Source: Haliclystus octoradiatus
Lineage: Eukaryota; Cnidaria; Staurozoa; Stauromedusae; Haliclystidae
Assembly: GCA_916610825.1 (NCBI GenBank)
Contig: OU744452.1
Location: 4,933,543 to 4,997,542 of the forward strand
Direction of reading: 5' to 3'
DNA length: 64,000 bases
Shown here one piece after another: positions 22,422-35,400 of the stretch; the first letter of the stretch is position 1, and each line of letters starts with the position of its first letter. The translations under genes were made by a program, and so were the position numbers. The notes under the pieces were generated by a model. It was not told where the DNA came from, did not search any database, and saw nothing but the letters and a program-made list of their open reading frames with translations.

Positions 22422-22721
22422 TCAAATCGACTCAGTAACTTCAAAATACTTCCACCCTGCAGATGATGTAAAAACTTCAGATCTTTTCATCGATCTCTTC
22501 GATTTTAAAAGCTCACAGACAGATGACCCGAAATTATGGTTGAAGGACAAACAAGTGGTATCTTGTTGACACAATCTCATGCATTCGAGTTCTGACCTTC
22601 CAGCTTGAAATAGAATCAGATCATCTGGAGAGCGTAAATTCTTGTTTTGAAATTCAAGTTTTGAATACATATCCTTGAATGCATTTCCTGTTTGAAGTAC
22701 TGCAAGATAAAGAAAGCACAT
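22422..22721 (-). CDS. Secreted PAN/Apple-domain protein or its last exon
   Basis: The minus frame from ATG at 22,721 to the stop at 22,422 gives 99 residues. A cysteine pattern C-x3-C-x5-C (CMRLCQQDTTC), then LSFNHNFGSSVCELL and a terminal GWKYFEV, is the PAN/Apple arrangement, with a conserved core disulfide and a C-terminal W-x-Y/F-x-E strand. PAN domains bind proteins or sugars outside the cell (family knowledge). Two starts are possible. The ATG would give a short hydrophobic signal peptide (MCFLYLAVLQTGNAF). But the same stretch also reads as a fine splice acceptor (CTTTCTTTATCTTGCAG, exon from 22,699), so this may be the last exon of a longer gene whose earlier exons I could not find. 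No stop interrupts it and it looks like a live host exon. Confidence 0.65.
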   Translation of the reverse strand: MCFLYLAVLQTGNAFKDMYSKLEFQNKNLRSPDDLILFQAGRSELECMRLCQQDTTCLSFNHNFGSSVCELLKSKRSMKRSEVFTSSAGWKYFEVTESI

Positions 22722-22727
22722 GACCAA

Positions 22728-24001
22728 ATATGAGGAGTGTCTGTTGTGATGTAAATATGGATTTGATCAATAATCAAACAAAATGTTCAAATTCTGGGAC
22801 ATTCAAAAATTTTACAACCAATACTTTGTCCATCCCTTGAAGCTGTCAAATACTCTTTTATAAAATGGAATAAATTTTCTCGGTGGAAATATTTATATGA
22901 TGAGGCCCTGCAGGGTAAGTCTATCGTTTCTTTCAAAAAGCAATGGGAAAATTCTAATTTGCTGAGATATCTCAAGTATAAATATTAACTAAAGCTATAT
23001 CTACAAACTATATGCATTTGCAAAATATGGTGTAATATGTAAGTGAATGTTTTATCCCTTCATTTGCCAGTCTAAAAATATTATGACAGATAGTCATGCG
23101 TATACGTACATACATTGGTATTATGCGAAGCAAGCATCAATAAAATACGTCCGATTTTCAATCTATATTGCTGAACATTAGTTATTTTAAGAAAATAAGG
23201 CCCATAGATTGCAGCATCTCAAAATACTTCATTATCAAGAAAAGCGTAATTAATTTCACTAAAATTTAAGATTTCTTGGTTTCAGGTTCTGTTATGAGAT
23301 CAGGATTATGAGAAGTAGCAAATGACAATCCGGCTGCGTACGAAACAAAACAGTCAAGATATTGAACAAATTCAGGAATAATTATGGCAGTAAATATATC
23401 AGAAATATTATACCAAGGTGGTTTAATGTTAATAACTTATATGAAACACTTCATTTCACTTACGGCAGCCTAGAATGATGATATTCTTGATGATATTCAT
23501 TATCAGTTTCAAATTATAATACACACGGTTTAATTTTTTTTGCAATAGACAGATAAATGAAGTATATGAAAATGTATGCCTAGCTAACGGACCTGCTTTG
23601 CATACTTTCTAAATTATTAATTGGTATTAAACATTTTTTTTCTTTGCTACGTTATTGCATAGTGTTTACATTTTCCATTTTTGGTGGTTAACAAAAACCG
23701 AGACCGACAGCAGCTGATAGATATGAAAAGCAGTGACAGAATATGAATGGCAATAATAGTTAGTGACATCCGACAGGCAAAAAAGTATTAAATCGACAAC
23801 CTCCATATACATTTGGAACATAACAAGTTTTAGCCTTCCATCTAGCTTATGTGATCTTCAGAACATTATGCAAAAGGAAATATTATCTATAACACATGGG
23901 TTTAAAATGCTAAAGTTTTCATAGTGCTTTTTTGACTACTGAATCATGTATATTGAATACAAAATGAATGTCTAATTTTTGACTGTTTTCATCTATATTA
24001 C
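22728..24001. other. No gene recognised
   Basis: AT-rich sequence upstream (minus sense) of the PAN exon. No convincing exon was found. Confidence 0.4.
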
Positions 24002-24157
24002 ACGCTCTGCTGTATAGCATTGAGCATTATCATGTTCAGTAAAGGCAAATAATAAATATATCTATATATTTATTCATTTACTTATATATAGATAGATATT
24101 ATTAGATGTTATCTAATAGCAAATATTACAGTGCTCAATGTCATAAGTGGCGGAGCT
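24002..24157. repeat. Two PLE terminal boxes in inverted orientation
   Basis: GCTCTG...ATTGAGCA at 24,002-24,031 (+) and its inverted form GTGCTCAATG...CGGAGCTG at 24,129-24,157. They bracket an AT-rich inverted stretch. Confidence 0.5.
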
Positions 24158-24209
24158 GTAAATAATAATACTAGAAACAGAAAGGAGTCAGAGACCACAC
24201 ATTCTTATA

Positions 24210-24252
24210 CTGTTACATTAAGTTTCATGATTTTATAGCAATCATCAGACAG
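24210..24252 (-). ncRNA. Type I hammerhead motif 6 (weak stems)
   Basis: Minus strand: stem I CTGT/ACAG, CTGATGA, a weak stem II (TTGC/TCAT with a long A-rich loop), GAA, and a weak stem III (ACT/TGT) with cleavage base A. It lies about 190 bases past the end of a minus-strand PLE endonuclease remnant, as motif 5 does in the other element. Confidence 0.65.
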
Positions 24253-24424
24253 AAATAAACTATTAATGAAGAAATATACATGAGTACCTCATATTCAGAT
24301 AAATATAATTGTCGCAGCTATTGTTTTGCATGAGAATTAATAATTTCGCAGCTATTGTCGCTAAATTGTTAAAGGTGATGAAGTTGATCATGTTTATCTT
24401 CGTAATTGTTAAATTAATATTACA

Positions 24425-24595
24425 CTATGTTTTTGTTGATTTATAGTTTTCTAAGTAGAACTTTGTTTTCATGTCTACGTTTAGATAGAATTCTGATCTA
24501 ATGTTCAATAAAATTTCTTTAGCACTAATATTATGGAGCTTTTCTGCAATACATAGTTGACATTTCTTTGTTTTGTTGCTGCAATTAAGCGTTTG
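24425..24595 (-). pseudogene. Penelope-like element endonuclease C-terminus (copy 2)
   Basis: The minus frame NKTKKCQLCIAEKLHNIS then LLNIRSEF matches the C-terminal part of the GIY-YIG frame at 14,922-15,388 (NKSKKCHLCLIEKYHI, LLNKKSEL). The catalytic GIY-YIG part is deleted, so this is a relic. Stop at 24,425. Confidence 0.75.
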
Positions 24596-24682
24596 TAGTT
24601 GAAAGGGACTTTCATTTCAGTGCTTGTTACTTATTGGTGTTATTAGTATTAGTTCTTTTTATGTTTAATGTGAAGCTATAGC

Positions 24683-25279
24683 TAACTTTAAGTGTGTTTT
24701 TGTGAAAATTTTGCTGAGTGATTCGGGAAATGTTACAAGTGTAAGAAAAGTTCTACCGATATTTGTTTGGACACTTTTATTGTAAGGTGGGTTAAACAAT
24801 ATGAGCCACCTTTTACGGTTTCTTTGGTTGTTACCTGTTCTTGTATGTTTTGGTTGGTATGAAAATTTTGGATCATGGCCGCTAGCCTTTAGTGCATCTT
24901 CATAAATAGATTTATTTTTTCGAAAATTTCGTTGCTAGAAGATAAGTCGGAAATCATTCGGTTAATTGTAGTGGGAATATGCTTCAGTATAGTAGATGGA
25001 TGATTGGATTTAGTATTAATGTATAAAGGCGTATACATCATTTTGCTTTCTGTAAGGCTTGGAAGTGCCATTATTCATGTTAAATGTCATATCCAGAAAG
25101 TCGACGCATTTTAGGTTGGACTTTGTAGTAAATTTCAAGCCAGCAACCTCAAACATTTTTATCATTTTTTTGCGCAGTCTTTCTGCTCGTGGTCCAGATT
25201 TATTTCGCATGGCGACAAGACCATCATCTCTGTAAACGCCAATCAAGTCCTTACCAAAAGTTTCTGTAAGTTTTTGCAA
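24683..25279 (-). pseudogene. Penelope-like element reverse transcriptase (copy 2)
   Basis: The minus strand from 25,279 reads FGKDLIGVYRDDGLVAMRN with the catalytic YRDD, then AERLRKKMIKMFEVAGLK and CVDFLDMTFNMNNGTSKPY. After a frameshift near 25,050 it continues KHIPTTINRMISDLSSSN and FNPPYNKSVQTNIGRTFL. It is colinear with the relic at 16,457-17,050. Two or more frameshifts and a deletion into the endonuclease make it dead. It shows the order RT, endonuclease, hammerhead on one strand. Confidence 0.8.
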
Positions 25280-25419
25280 GATAAATAGCCCATTAAATCC
25301 AGAAATCGGTAATTATTTAGCATATTTTTATGAACACTTTTCTGTGTGATTTTCAAGCTGCCCGGAGAAACCTGCCATTTTAGTTCTGCGGCGCTCGGTC
25401 AAAAATGTCTTTAGAAACG

Positions 25420-25600
25420 AGTTTAACTTGTCTTGTCAATGTGTTATATATATAGTTTCAGTTGACATTTGCATGAAGTGAATGATGTCGGATAAGCCTG
25501 TCTACACTACCTGCCTTTTATCAACGTATTGACAAGCACGAGAAAATGGTCGGCTGTTTACGCACATTTAAATGAATAACACGGAAAACTCGTTTCTGAA
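25420..25600 (-). repeat. Dispersed repeat, second copy of 21,480-21,750
   Basis: See the entry at 21,480. It lies directly upstream of PLE copy 2 in the minus sense. Confidence 0.5.
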
Positions 25601-28074
25601 GATAATTTTAAAGTTCTTAAAAATGTAAGGATAATCTTTACTGTTTAATGAATCTTCGTGACCCGTGATCGGCTGATTTGGGGTGTCGTAATTCGTGAAA
25701 TCAATTATTTTTCTCTGTGATCTGTTATTTATATTATCATTTCTCCTTGAAACCACAAAACGTATGACAAATACAAGCGAATATAGTTGATTTGATGACA
25801 TACAACCAACGTTTGGCATTTTTTTGGTTTTAAATGCTCTTAAAGTGCTATTTTTACACAAGTAATTGATAAATTAAACATATTGTGCTCTAAGTTTGGC
25901 GAACTTTAATTTCTTGTCGGGTTAAGCTATAAAAATGTTCGTGGTTCCTGCCAAAACTGGGCTTATGACAGCGTGAGTGCATGTAATTATTTCCTTCTTT
26001 TTTCTTTGTGATAACACTCACCCATGCAGGGGCGATTCTCAACTAAAATTTTACCAGATATTCCCATATATTAACCAATGTTTTTGACGCTTAGCCTTCG
26101 GCTGTGTTTTCAATATCGTGTCTTTAGTTTTTATCAATATGTAGCGTATGAAATGAGCCGATGACTATTAATTACAACACGCGTACATCGGAAGATTCTG
26201 ATATAGATATATAATATTTGATATGATAGTAACTGTAGCTGGCCAGCAACAGGGAGAGAATGAACGAAGGGTTAATATTGCCGTTGATAAACAGAGCCTC
26301 TGTGAAGATGGACCAGCTTTGCCAAAACAGATGTTGTCACCACGAAGGGAAGACGTGAAGAAGTTTATTACATCACAGACAGTGATTTACATTTACAAGG
26401 TATACGTGATTACAAACGGAAGCTCTACAGTTAACAAAGGAAATACATTTCGATAAACAATAGGCATATATGACAATCCACTACATTCTTATCGCTCAAA
26501 TATTGCTAGTTTAGACGCTCGCTCGCTAGTCACTAATTAGTAACTAGTTAGTCGATCAAATGTCGCAGATGAGCGAGTGCGATCTGACTTCGAGTCCTAA
26601 AAAAAACTAAAAAACTTTTGCTAACTACGTTCGCAACTATTTGAAATTTACATATATTCGAATTTCGAACATGTGTGCCTTCATTTCTTGCAGAATCTAT
26701 ACAACAGTAACCTACCTTTCAGCCCAAGGTTCCTCTTTTCAAAAAACGGTTCTTCTACAGTAGTTCAAATATCGAAAGCTATTTACAGGAATAAGGTGCC
26801 GTAAAGGTCATATAGTTACCATATTTGTTCAGCCATTTCATACTGCTGTAGCACTACAAATTATGCGAAATATACATGTATAGATCTACGTATGGTACTT
26901 TATGACCTTGGCCTTTTATAGTATCATGTACTAGGTGTAGATAGTACGTATGGTATAGATCTCAGTAAAGTTGATATGAATTTAGTTCGTGATTTTGAGG
27001 AATTCGCTATCGTGATTCATGGATTTCAATATTTTTCTCCGTGATCTGTGCTCAGTAGCCCCCTTTCCCCTATTTAATTCAAGAAATGCTTGCAATCATG
27101 CGAATCAAGACACTTCTTAAACCTTAGCACTCATGTCGGACTCAATAGAATCTCGGTTTTTTACCGCCGCGTATTGAACACCTTTACATTTTATCGAAAT
27201 ATTTGCATAAAATAGCATTTCGTAAACAAATTGCCCAACTTTGATTTTAACAGACAAATGGACTCGGTGAAATGTTGAATGTATTCAAAGAATAAAATAA
27301 AGTTTGAAAATCAACTCGTCATCATAGTCATCATCAGGTTGTCATCATATACAATGATATGGGCGAAAGATCTGTTTATAAAGCCAAGTTCCTTTCTGTC
27401 AAACTGCACTTGTGCTTGTTTCATACTTAAATATTTCCTCGATAAAGGCACCAACATTGTCACCATCTATACTAGTCGTTAGCAATACTTAAGGCGAGAT
27501 GCCTGATTAGCTATGGAAACAGAAAAGTCTCTAACAGAGTCCTTTGGAAGGGATTCATCAATTGATTAGTCAATCACGTTTTATTCAAACGGAACTGCGT
27601 ATGCGATATGAACGGAGGTTGCCATCATCTATACTATTCGCTATATAACAGGCCTGCAAGTGCAATGCAAGACAAGCTACAACATCCGAAAGGTCTCTGA
27701 CGAGCCAGGCTCGTCAAAAGATAAAACCAATAAAAAATATATAGCCAATTCAATATACACTGCTTCAAGTTGGCGTAGCATTCAAGCTCGACTAGCAGAG
27801 AGTAATGTCAAACTGAGCCATGTTGGATGGAAATGTTAAAGAACAGAAGCCAAGAATCAACTTCCCTATCGTTTCAGCTCCAATTTCCTGAATAATTACT
27901 ATATTTTTATACCTTGTGAATGTAAATGTTTTATTTCCTCAAGCAGCAAAGAACATATTTTGAGGTTAATACATATTTATTTATGAAGATATACTGGTAA
28001 CCAAATTTAATATTTTCATTTAAGACATCCTTTGCTGAATAAATTGTTCTGACAAATCAAACTTACTCCTTTTG
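25601..28074. other. No gene recognised; 9-bp-arm perfect palindrome at 27,698-27,716
   Basis: Short frames only. TGACGAGCC-A-GGCTCGTCA at about 27,698 is a perfect inverted repeat with a one-base centre. Confidence 0.4.
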
Positions 28075-28839
28075 GGCCCCAGTTACACGATGCCGTATTG
28101 ACAGCACCCCGCCTCAGCTTTCATATCGGATAGGGGTTTGAGTTACACGATGCCTCTCGAATACGATACGACATGCTGCGCGCAGCGTGGTGATTTTCAC
28201 TTCAATACTACTAAGCGTATTCATTTTCATGCCGGCATGACATTCAAGACACTGTGCTCTGTGTAACTCAATCAATCCGGTACGTGTTGTGCCTGTTCTC
28301 GTTTTCGTTTCTATGAGCCTCTCAAAGCATGAATCAATTTTGAATACAGCGACTGGCAAGCAGAAAAATATGAACATGGATCATTTATTGATCGTTTTCT
28401 CTACCATTATGTGCGCTGCAAAGTGCGTGTCTTGCATATGTATAAAGTTGCACATAATCTAATGGTTCGGCGATATTTAGCAAACAAGAAAAGAATTGCT
28501 CGCGATTTCTCTCTCTGCTCGAAAATGTTTTCAAAATTAAAAAACCAAAAGGCAAACGTCTTGATTGGATTAAACCTGGACGAAATCAATCGTGGTGTCT
28601 AACATTGAGCACGGAATTTCATTAACGGGAGAGCCAAAATGTGTGTACACCATCACCATTGTAATCAATTACGCCAACCAGAAGAGACAATGGAGCCAAG
28701 ATCACGTGATCATATCGCACCATCTTCGTGTACTCATGGTGTACTCAAAGCGTAGCGTCTTGCACTGTAACAGCTACGAAAGTGGTACCCGTTCCACGGC
28801 GATAACATCTTTTGAATACGGCATCGTGTAACTGGGGCC
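28075..28839. mobile_element. MITE with 25-bp perfect terminal inverted repeats
   Basis: The left end GGCCCCAGTTACACGATGCC and the right end, its exact complement, match over 25 bases and enclose 765 bp. A partial internal copy of the terminus (AGTTACACGATGCC) occurs at about 28,141. The open frames inside have no transposase motif. I could not define a target duplication. Confidence 0.85.
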
Positions 28840-29214
28840 TTCGAATGAAACCTTATAGCATATTGCTCAGCAATATATATGGAGTACTGATGACAGTATT
28901 GACAATGTGTAAATAACCAACATTACCATTCCGGATCTAATGCTTCCGAGGTAGTGTTTGAAATGCATGACAACAGTCGTAAAACATTCATCAGAATTAA
29001 AAATAATTTCTCCGCGGAGATGTATTTATAAATAATAGAGCATATAAAAAATAGGAATATATAACATCTTCATTGTACAAAATTACATCTATTCAAAGTA
29101 TTTACATGATTAAAAAACCTAATTATAAGACAAAAGTTGACTAACTGCTGTCTTCTACTGCTCCACAAGACAATAATACTATTATAAGCGTTTTAAATCT
29201 ACAAGAGTTAACAT

Positions 29215-29492
29215 TCAACTTGGTTGATAATTTCGAATAACGTTCAGTGCATCTTTTGGTTTCGGTTTCATACGAATAAGACATTTGTATAATTCACGAA
29301 CAGTTGCTAAATGGCCGACTTGGTGGATCCATGAAGTCATCATTCCAACATTTTGTTCCGTTACTTGATGTCTGTTATCGTAACATAATATTTCTATTTT
29401 GTGATGAGGTAAACCAAGGCAACGTCCAAGTGACTGTGGTCTGGCACCAATTAATTGTGAAATATCTTCAATCAGAATCGAATCAATTTTAT
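29215..29492 (-). CDS. Roc-COR-death gene, exon H: death domain and stop
   Basis: Acceptor TTTAATTTCAG. The frame reads ISQLIGARPQSLGRCLGLP, HHKIEILCYDN, EQNVGMMTSWIHQVG, then TVRELYKCLIRM, the six-helix death-domain pattern (L-x-x-x-L-G-L, E-Q, W-x-x-x-x-G, L-x-x-A/C-L). Stop TGA at 29,215-29,217. Confidence 0.87.
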
Positions 29493-32400
29493 CTGAAATT
29501 AAATAGAGTTCAATATAATGCTAGAATAAATTTTTAATACTCATCAAACAGAATGAAGCCGGCCCCCTTGAAAACAGTTAATAAAAATTTGGCCATTTTA
29601 CGTTCACGAACTTTATTTGAACTGTTCATAAGAGTTAGGAAAGTTCATGAATTGTTCATGAACTATCCATAAACACTTCAGGGGGTTCATGAGTTTCATG
29701 AACTCGACAAAATTTTTCACAGGTGTGGGCCTCTCTCACAAATTAAAATCTTCAATTAGAATAGAACCGATTTAAATGGAAATTAAAACATCAACAAACC
29801 TAGCATTTAGGTAGAATACATTTCAAACGGTTCAAAAGAGGTTATAAATGGCTTCATCCTAGAATTGATATAAATCGTATTTTCTTTTGAGCATGCTATC
29901 ATCATCATCGTCATCATCATCTATGTATCTATGTAAACTGGTATATTGGTATTAAATCAAAACAAACAAACAAACATCATCATCATCATTATCATCATCA
30001 TCGTCATCATCATTAATTCAGAAACTTTTAAGTTGCATACTATACGTTTTAAAGGACTGATTAATTACTATAATGACATATAAGGTAAATTGGACAGGAA
30101 AACAGACATTTATAAAGGGTTTAATAACAGAACAATAAATAAGTGAGGTAACTAATTATCTTAAAAATGTAAATTCTTCTTAAGGAGACTTTTGAAAGTG
30201 GGCCTGCTCTGGACTTCTATTGATTACATCTATTGATGTGAGGTCATTCGATTTCAGACAGAAAGCCAACTACGTCGACTTTGCATGCATGCATCTCAGA
30301 GATAGGAGTGCGATAATTACAACACAGCACTGTCATCATTTCTCTGCTCAGCAATCTCTGGAGGCGATCTAGATGTCCAGCTTGATAGCTGTGTGCATTC
30401 TTCACAGTATGAATCAGAGGAGGATTACCTCAGATGGCAGAGCAACCGAACTTCAGATCGGATCATATCTGATCGACTGTGGTTCAAATCCCTTGAAGAT
30501 CAACTCAGCCTTGACTTTATGTGAAACATCAAATGAGTAGCATCTTAGGATGGCGGATCTTAGGATGGCGGATGGAATGGTCCAGAGGGAATTGCCTTGT
30601 GAGTAGCTGCGGCGCATCGTTGCGCATTGACAATCGAGACCTATTTGCCATAAAATCTGTTGTAATTGATCTGCAGTGTCGCGGCTGAGATCAACAAAGA
30701 GCGTTTCAAATCATTGCTCTCAACGAAAAAAGCCACTCCTCTAGAAATGGAGGAGTGGTACGGGTGCCTTCGGTAGGGCGACACCGTCTACATTACTTTT
30801 ATTTGTTAATCAAGTCTGTTGTTCAAGTAAAATGTCAAATAGCTTACCATATTGAGAAATGTACAGCATATTGTTTGACAGTAGTACAATCCTATACTGT
30901 TACAATTAGACCAAGGTAATATATTGTGAAATAGATACTACTCCTATACATTGTTGTTAATTAAATTGTTTATCAAATGCTTGTTGTTTCATCATAAATA
31001 ATGACTTCTTCCTCGTATGCTATAACTCACCATTTGAAATCAATGAAGTTGCATTTTCGATCTCATTTTCCATCTCAAATTCGTGAATCACATCTATCAA
31101 AATTAAATAAAAATATTAAATCGTCCTTTACTTTCTAAATAAAACATCTAGGAAATTATGTATTTTTGTTGATTTGTAAGGTATATTATATGGAGAACAT
31201 CACGGAAAATAGTAATCCAAAACCTATATATGAATACAGTGTAGTAGAGGTTTACATAAATTGCAACGTCACTGTTTATAGCGGATTATTGTGTTATTGT
31301 AACACATGTCACTGTTTCCGGTGTATTTTAGTAGGTTTCTTCTTAATAAAGACTAGGTGTGCACCGATTAATAAATTTGGCAATTTCTACGCCGAGAAAT
31401 ATTCACCGATCAAATTTTAATAATCGGTCGATTAATCGGCTCGCCTATTATTCTCAATTAACTAATTTCAACCAAATCTAATACAGCATGCGACAAGCGT
31501 AGAAAACAACTACAAACTCGTCATCGATCGTTGAAATATTCACCATCCTAATGAAATCTGATTCTTCCAACATGTGCAAATTTGCAGTGATCTGTAAATG
31601 TGACTGGCTAAGAGGCGAAGAAAACAATGCAAGTGAAAATGTGATCATGGGATGATAACAAATTGGCGTCGTTTTACGAAGTAAATTTCGTAGGAAAGAA
31701 AAGATACAATGATTTAACAACAAAAAGAATTACTCATTCACCAGGTTCTGCTTTTCAGATTATTACTAGCTTACTGATTGTACTGTTTATGGAACAATAT
31801 TATATAGTCCAGTCAAGTCTTTTTGAAATATATTATGAATAAAACTCAAATGTCAATGAAAGATGTGATGAAGGAGATTATACTGAAGACTTTGCCAATC
31901 ACAATTAATGATTCCAAATTGAAAATGGCCAGCATGTTGACTTGCTCAAGTCTCACTTCTGTGTTATGCCCATCTTGATGGATTGGGAAGCGAAGTCGTG
32001 ATTTCTGAATATCGTAAATATTTTGTTATGATCATTTGTCATTTGATATGTCTAACGAAAGACCAAACTATTGTTTTAAAATACAATTACTTGTCTTACT
32101 TTGTAAGATGTGAATCAACATATGTTTGATATGTAAATATTCTAAACGTTTTGTAAACATTTCAATTCCAGAAGCCTAAAATTCTTTAAAACGTTATCAC
32201 AATTAGAGAACTTGCTTGTGTTGGGTGCCCCGTCTTTTCCACCTTATGAGCGAGTGAACATTTATGAAACAATAGGATCAAACAAAATACCGTTGTGCAG
32301 GATTCTGCACAACGGCTCTCAAAGGACACAAGTCCTGCTTTCCAATCATGAAAATGAGGGAGCAAAAAGAAAGCAGGACTTGAGCCAGTCAAGCCAGCAT

Positions 32401-35400
32401 GGTGCCTAAGCGTGTAATGTTCTTTAGCTATATAAAGTATAAAGGAGTAAATGACAGAGTCACGAGACACGTGCTGTTCAGTCGGCCATCTTAGTGCGTC
32501 TAAATATTGTACATGATAGGTCTGGTAGTAGTGACAAGGCTATAAAAGCCATATCACTACAAAACGGTACCCCAAAAAACGGCATGTCCCCATATAGCCC
32601 CCATATGAAAGTACATTTTGTCCAACAACTCGAATAAGCGTGTATGAAATTTGTATATCAGCTATAGACGTTTGAAAATTGCTTATGCGATGTGTGTATG
32701 CAGATGAAACATAAGAAAATAGAGGAATAATTCCTGCGCGGAAGCTGTGTCTGTGTCTCAGTAGTAGGCCGGCGCATTTGAGTGACATTCACTGCTGTTT
32801 CCTATTGTTCTACTGCTATCGATAGCCCGCCCATGTCCAGGTGGGATCCCATCTGGGTGAGACAGAACTTTTCAGTATAAGAAGACTTTCCTGGGTAATC
32901 CCGGATCACTTCATCCATTCTGCGTAAGCTCATCAAATAGATAATCTCTACATTCAATAAATCCAACATTTCAGCTAATAACATTAGGCAAGTCCAGCGA
33001 GTTATACCGGGCTTGATGTGGAGTGAAATTCCAAAAATTTCTAAAAAGGAGACAAAACTGAAAGTCACCCGTATTACCTTTTGATGGGAATAATAAATTA
33101 ATTGGAATTGGTTTGTGTTCTTTTTGGCACGCTACGTGGTCTCTCTTTGGAGTATGAGTAAACCAGCATGGGATGATAAACATGTATGGATCATTTAGTG
33201 AGTTTGAAATGCAACTTGGACACAGCGATCGACTTTTCATGCACCCGAGACCAGGGAGATCAACGAAGAAATTTTCAGCAATCTAGAAAAAGAATGTTTA
33301 CAAATTTAGCGCATAATGGCAACAATGTCATCATCATTTTCATGACGCAAAATATTAATTTGTAATCTTGAGTTCAAAGATATTATGAAGGCAATATTTA
33401 GGCTATTTTATCATCTTTCAAACCCTGAAAACAAAATCAGAAAGTTCCAAGTAAATTAATAATTAAAAATTAGTAAGAAGCGCCAAAATCTTTGGCTTGA
33501 TCTTAAATCTGATTGCAGTTATACAACATGGAATGGGTTATAGGGCTGCAGTATGGCGTTCTTTTAACACGAGCGGTGCGTAATGAGTAACAGGAAGAGC
33601 ATTAGAGCATGTGGTTCTTCGTGTAGAAATATAAAATTAGTTTTGTAATTGGCCTTACATCATGGTCACACTATCTTGATATAGAAATATTGTTCCTCTG
33701 TTGATTTTCAATAGCGCGATGAGAAAATCTCAAAAAACCACAACTAAGATGACTTTGAAGAGGAAAGAATGGGCTATGAAACATTTCAACGATGACATGT
33801 AGAGATAGAAAAAACGTTTTATCCAAATATGTTAGGTTCTAAAAGACGATGTATATACTTAGTGATGCTCTTTGAATGATGTCAAAGTAAGGTTCAGTTG
33901 AAGCAGCATTTCCTCAAATGACATGCCTAACTGTCTAACAGAAACTATTGTCAATAGGGAGGCTTAGATTTAGTACAAGTAGCATACAGCTATGCAATAG
34001 TGGTCAAGTGATTTAATGCCATTTGACATATTTGATCTTGAATATTTTTGGTATGAAAAGGATGAAGAATTGTTCGTTATAATAATATAAGTCAATCTGG
34101 AAAGATAAAATTGTTAAACATGTTACACCGGAATCATCAGTACCAGGCCCTTTTTGTCCAAGTAAAATGGGTAAAGATGTAAAAAGGTGTAGAATTGCTT
34201 TGCATAAATCTTATTTGTTTTGCTGATTAATGTACTTTGACATATTTTCTTGCATTCTACCGCGTGCTTTTTTATTGGAGAAGAAACAAAAAAGTTATTC
34301 AATCAGATGTGTAGAAACTTTCCAAAATAGCTAGAGCAATAGCATTTGGCCATATATCTGAATTAGACAGTCTTGTATACTTGGGCGGGCATATTGGTCG
34401 GCATGCCATCTTGTCGAAGCATGTTCAAAAGTCATGACAAATGTTAGCCATATGGTAGTTTAATTAGTATCTGCAATTTTAAATCTGTTTTAGACCTGCA
34501 TTCGAATATCTGCTACTAATGCCCCCTGTCTTTAGTAGCCAGTTAAATAATATACAAATGATTCAACCCTGTTTATAAAGGACACCTGTCTATAGCGGCC
34601 ACTTTATCCAGACTTTAAATGGGTCTGTTAGATACAGGTTTCACTGTATGAGATTATCTCTGAAAAAGCCAAAATATGACCTACCTTAAATATTGGCAAA
34701 AGAGTCTTCCATAATTTATCAACATTGTCATTTTCACATCTTCCTTTAAATGTAAATTTGCCACAACGACCATAATTTTCCATTTCACAATAAATTTTAC
34801 AATGTTCTTGAATTCCTATGAATGTATCTTGAAATGCAATTGAGCAATCAAATAGCCCATAAATAACAGCAACAAATCTTTCAAATGAACCAATAGGAAG
34901 AGGGGACACAATTGAGTCAAATTGGCAAATTACCTCTGCCTGAAAATGAATGCATAGAATTATTAACACCTATCTGTTTAAAACATTTTGAAACGAAATA
35001 ATAGCAATATAATGAAACTCTGCGGGTTACGTATGCGATTAACATCTGTAATTGTCATCATTCACTTTCAATAGAAAGGGAAACACATTCCAATTAGTTC
35101 ATAAATTAAACCTACAATAGCAACCACCTCTACATAACAACCACCTTAGTAAGATAGAAAAGTATTCCATTTAATTAATCAAAACTATCACTTGTATATA
35201 GTGGTCTATTTATCTAGATGTAATAGCTTACTCCCTCGCCATTGTGAATGAAATTAATGAGTCCATGAACATGAAATTGCCCAAAAGTTCTGAACTGTTC
35301 ACGAACACCTTCAGGCAATTTTACATCTATGAACCAGTTCTTGAACCTGTTCATAAAGTGTTCATGAACTCTTTGTGACTGTTTATGAACTGTTCATGAA

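Noticed and set aside
30430..30495. tRNA gene
   Set aside because: A and B boxes are present but no acceptor or anticodon stems close. A body shared with other copies marks a SINE.
32802..33240. Minus frames reading on past 33,078 as coding
   Set aside because: They run into the intron after a good donor at 33,078, and the next exon fits in phase at 31,093.
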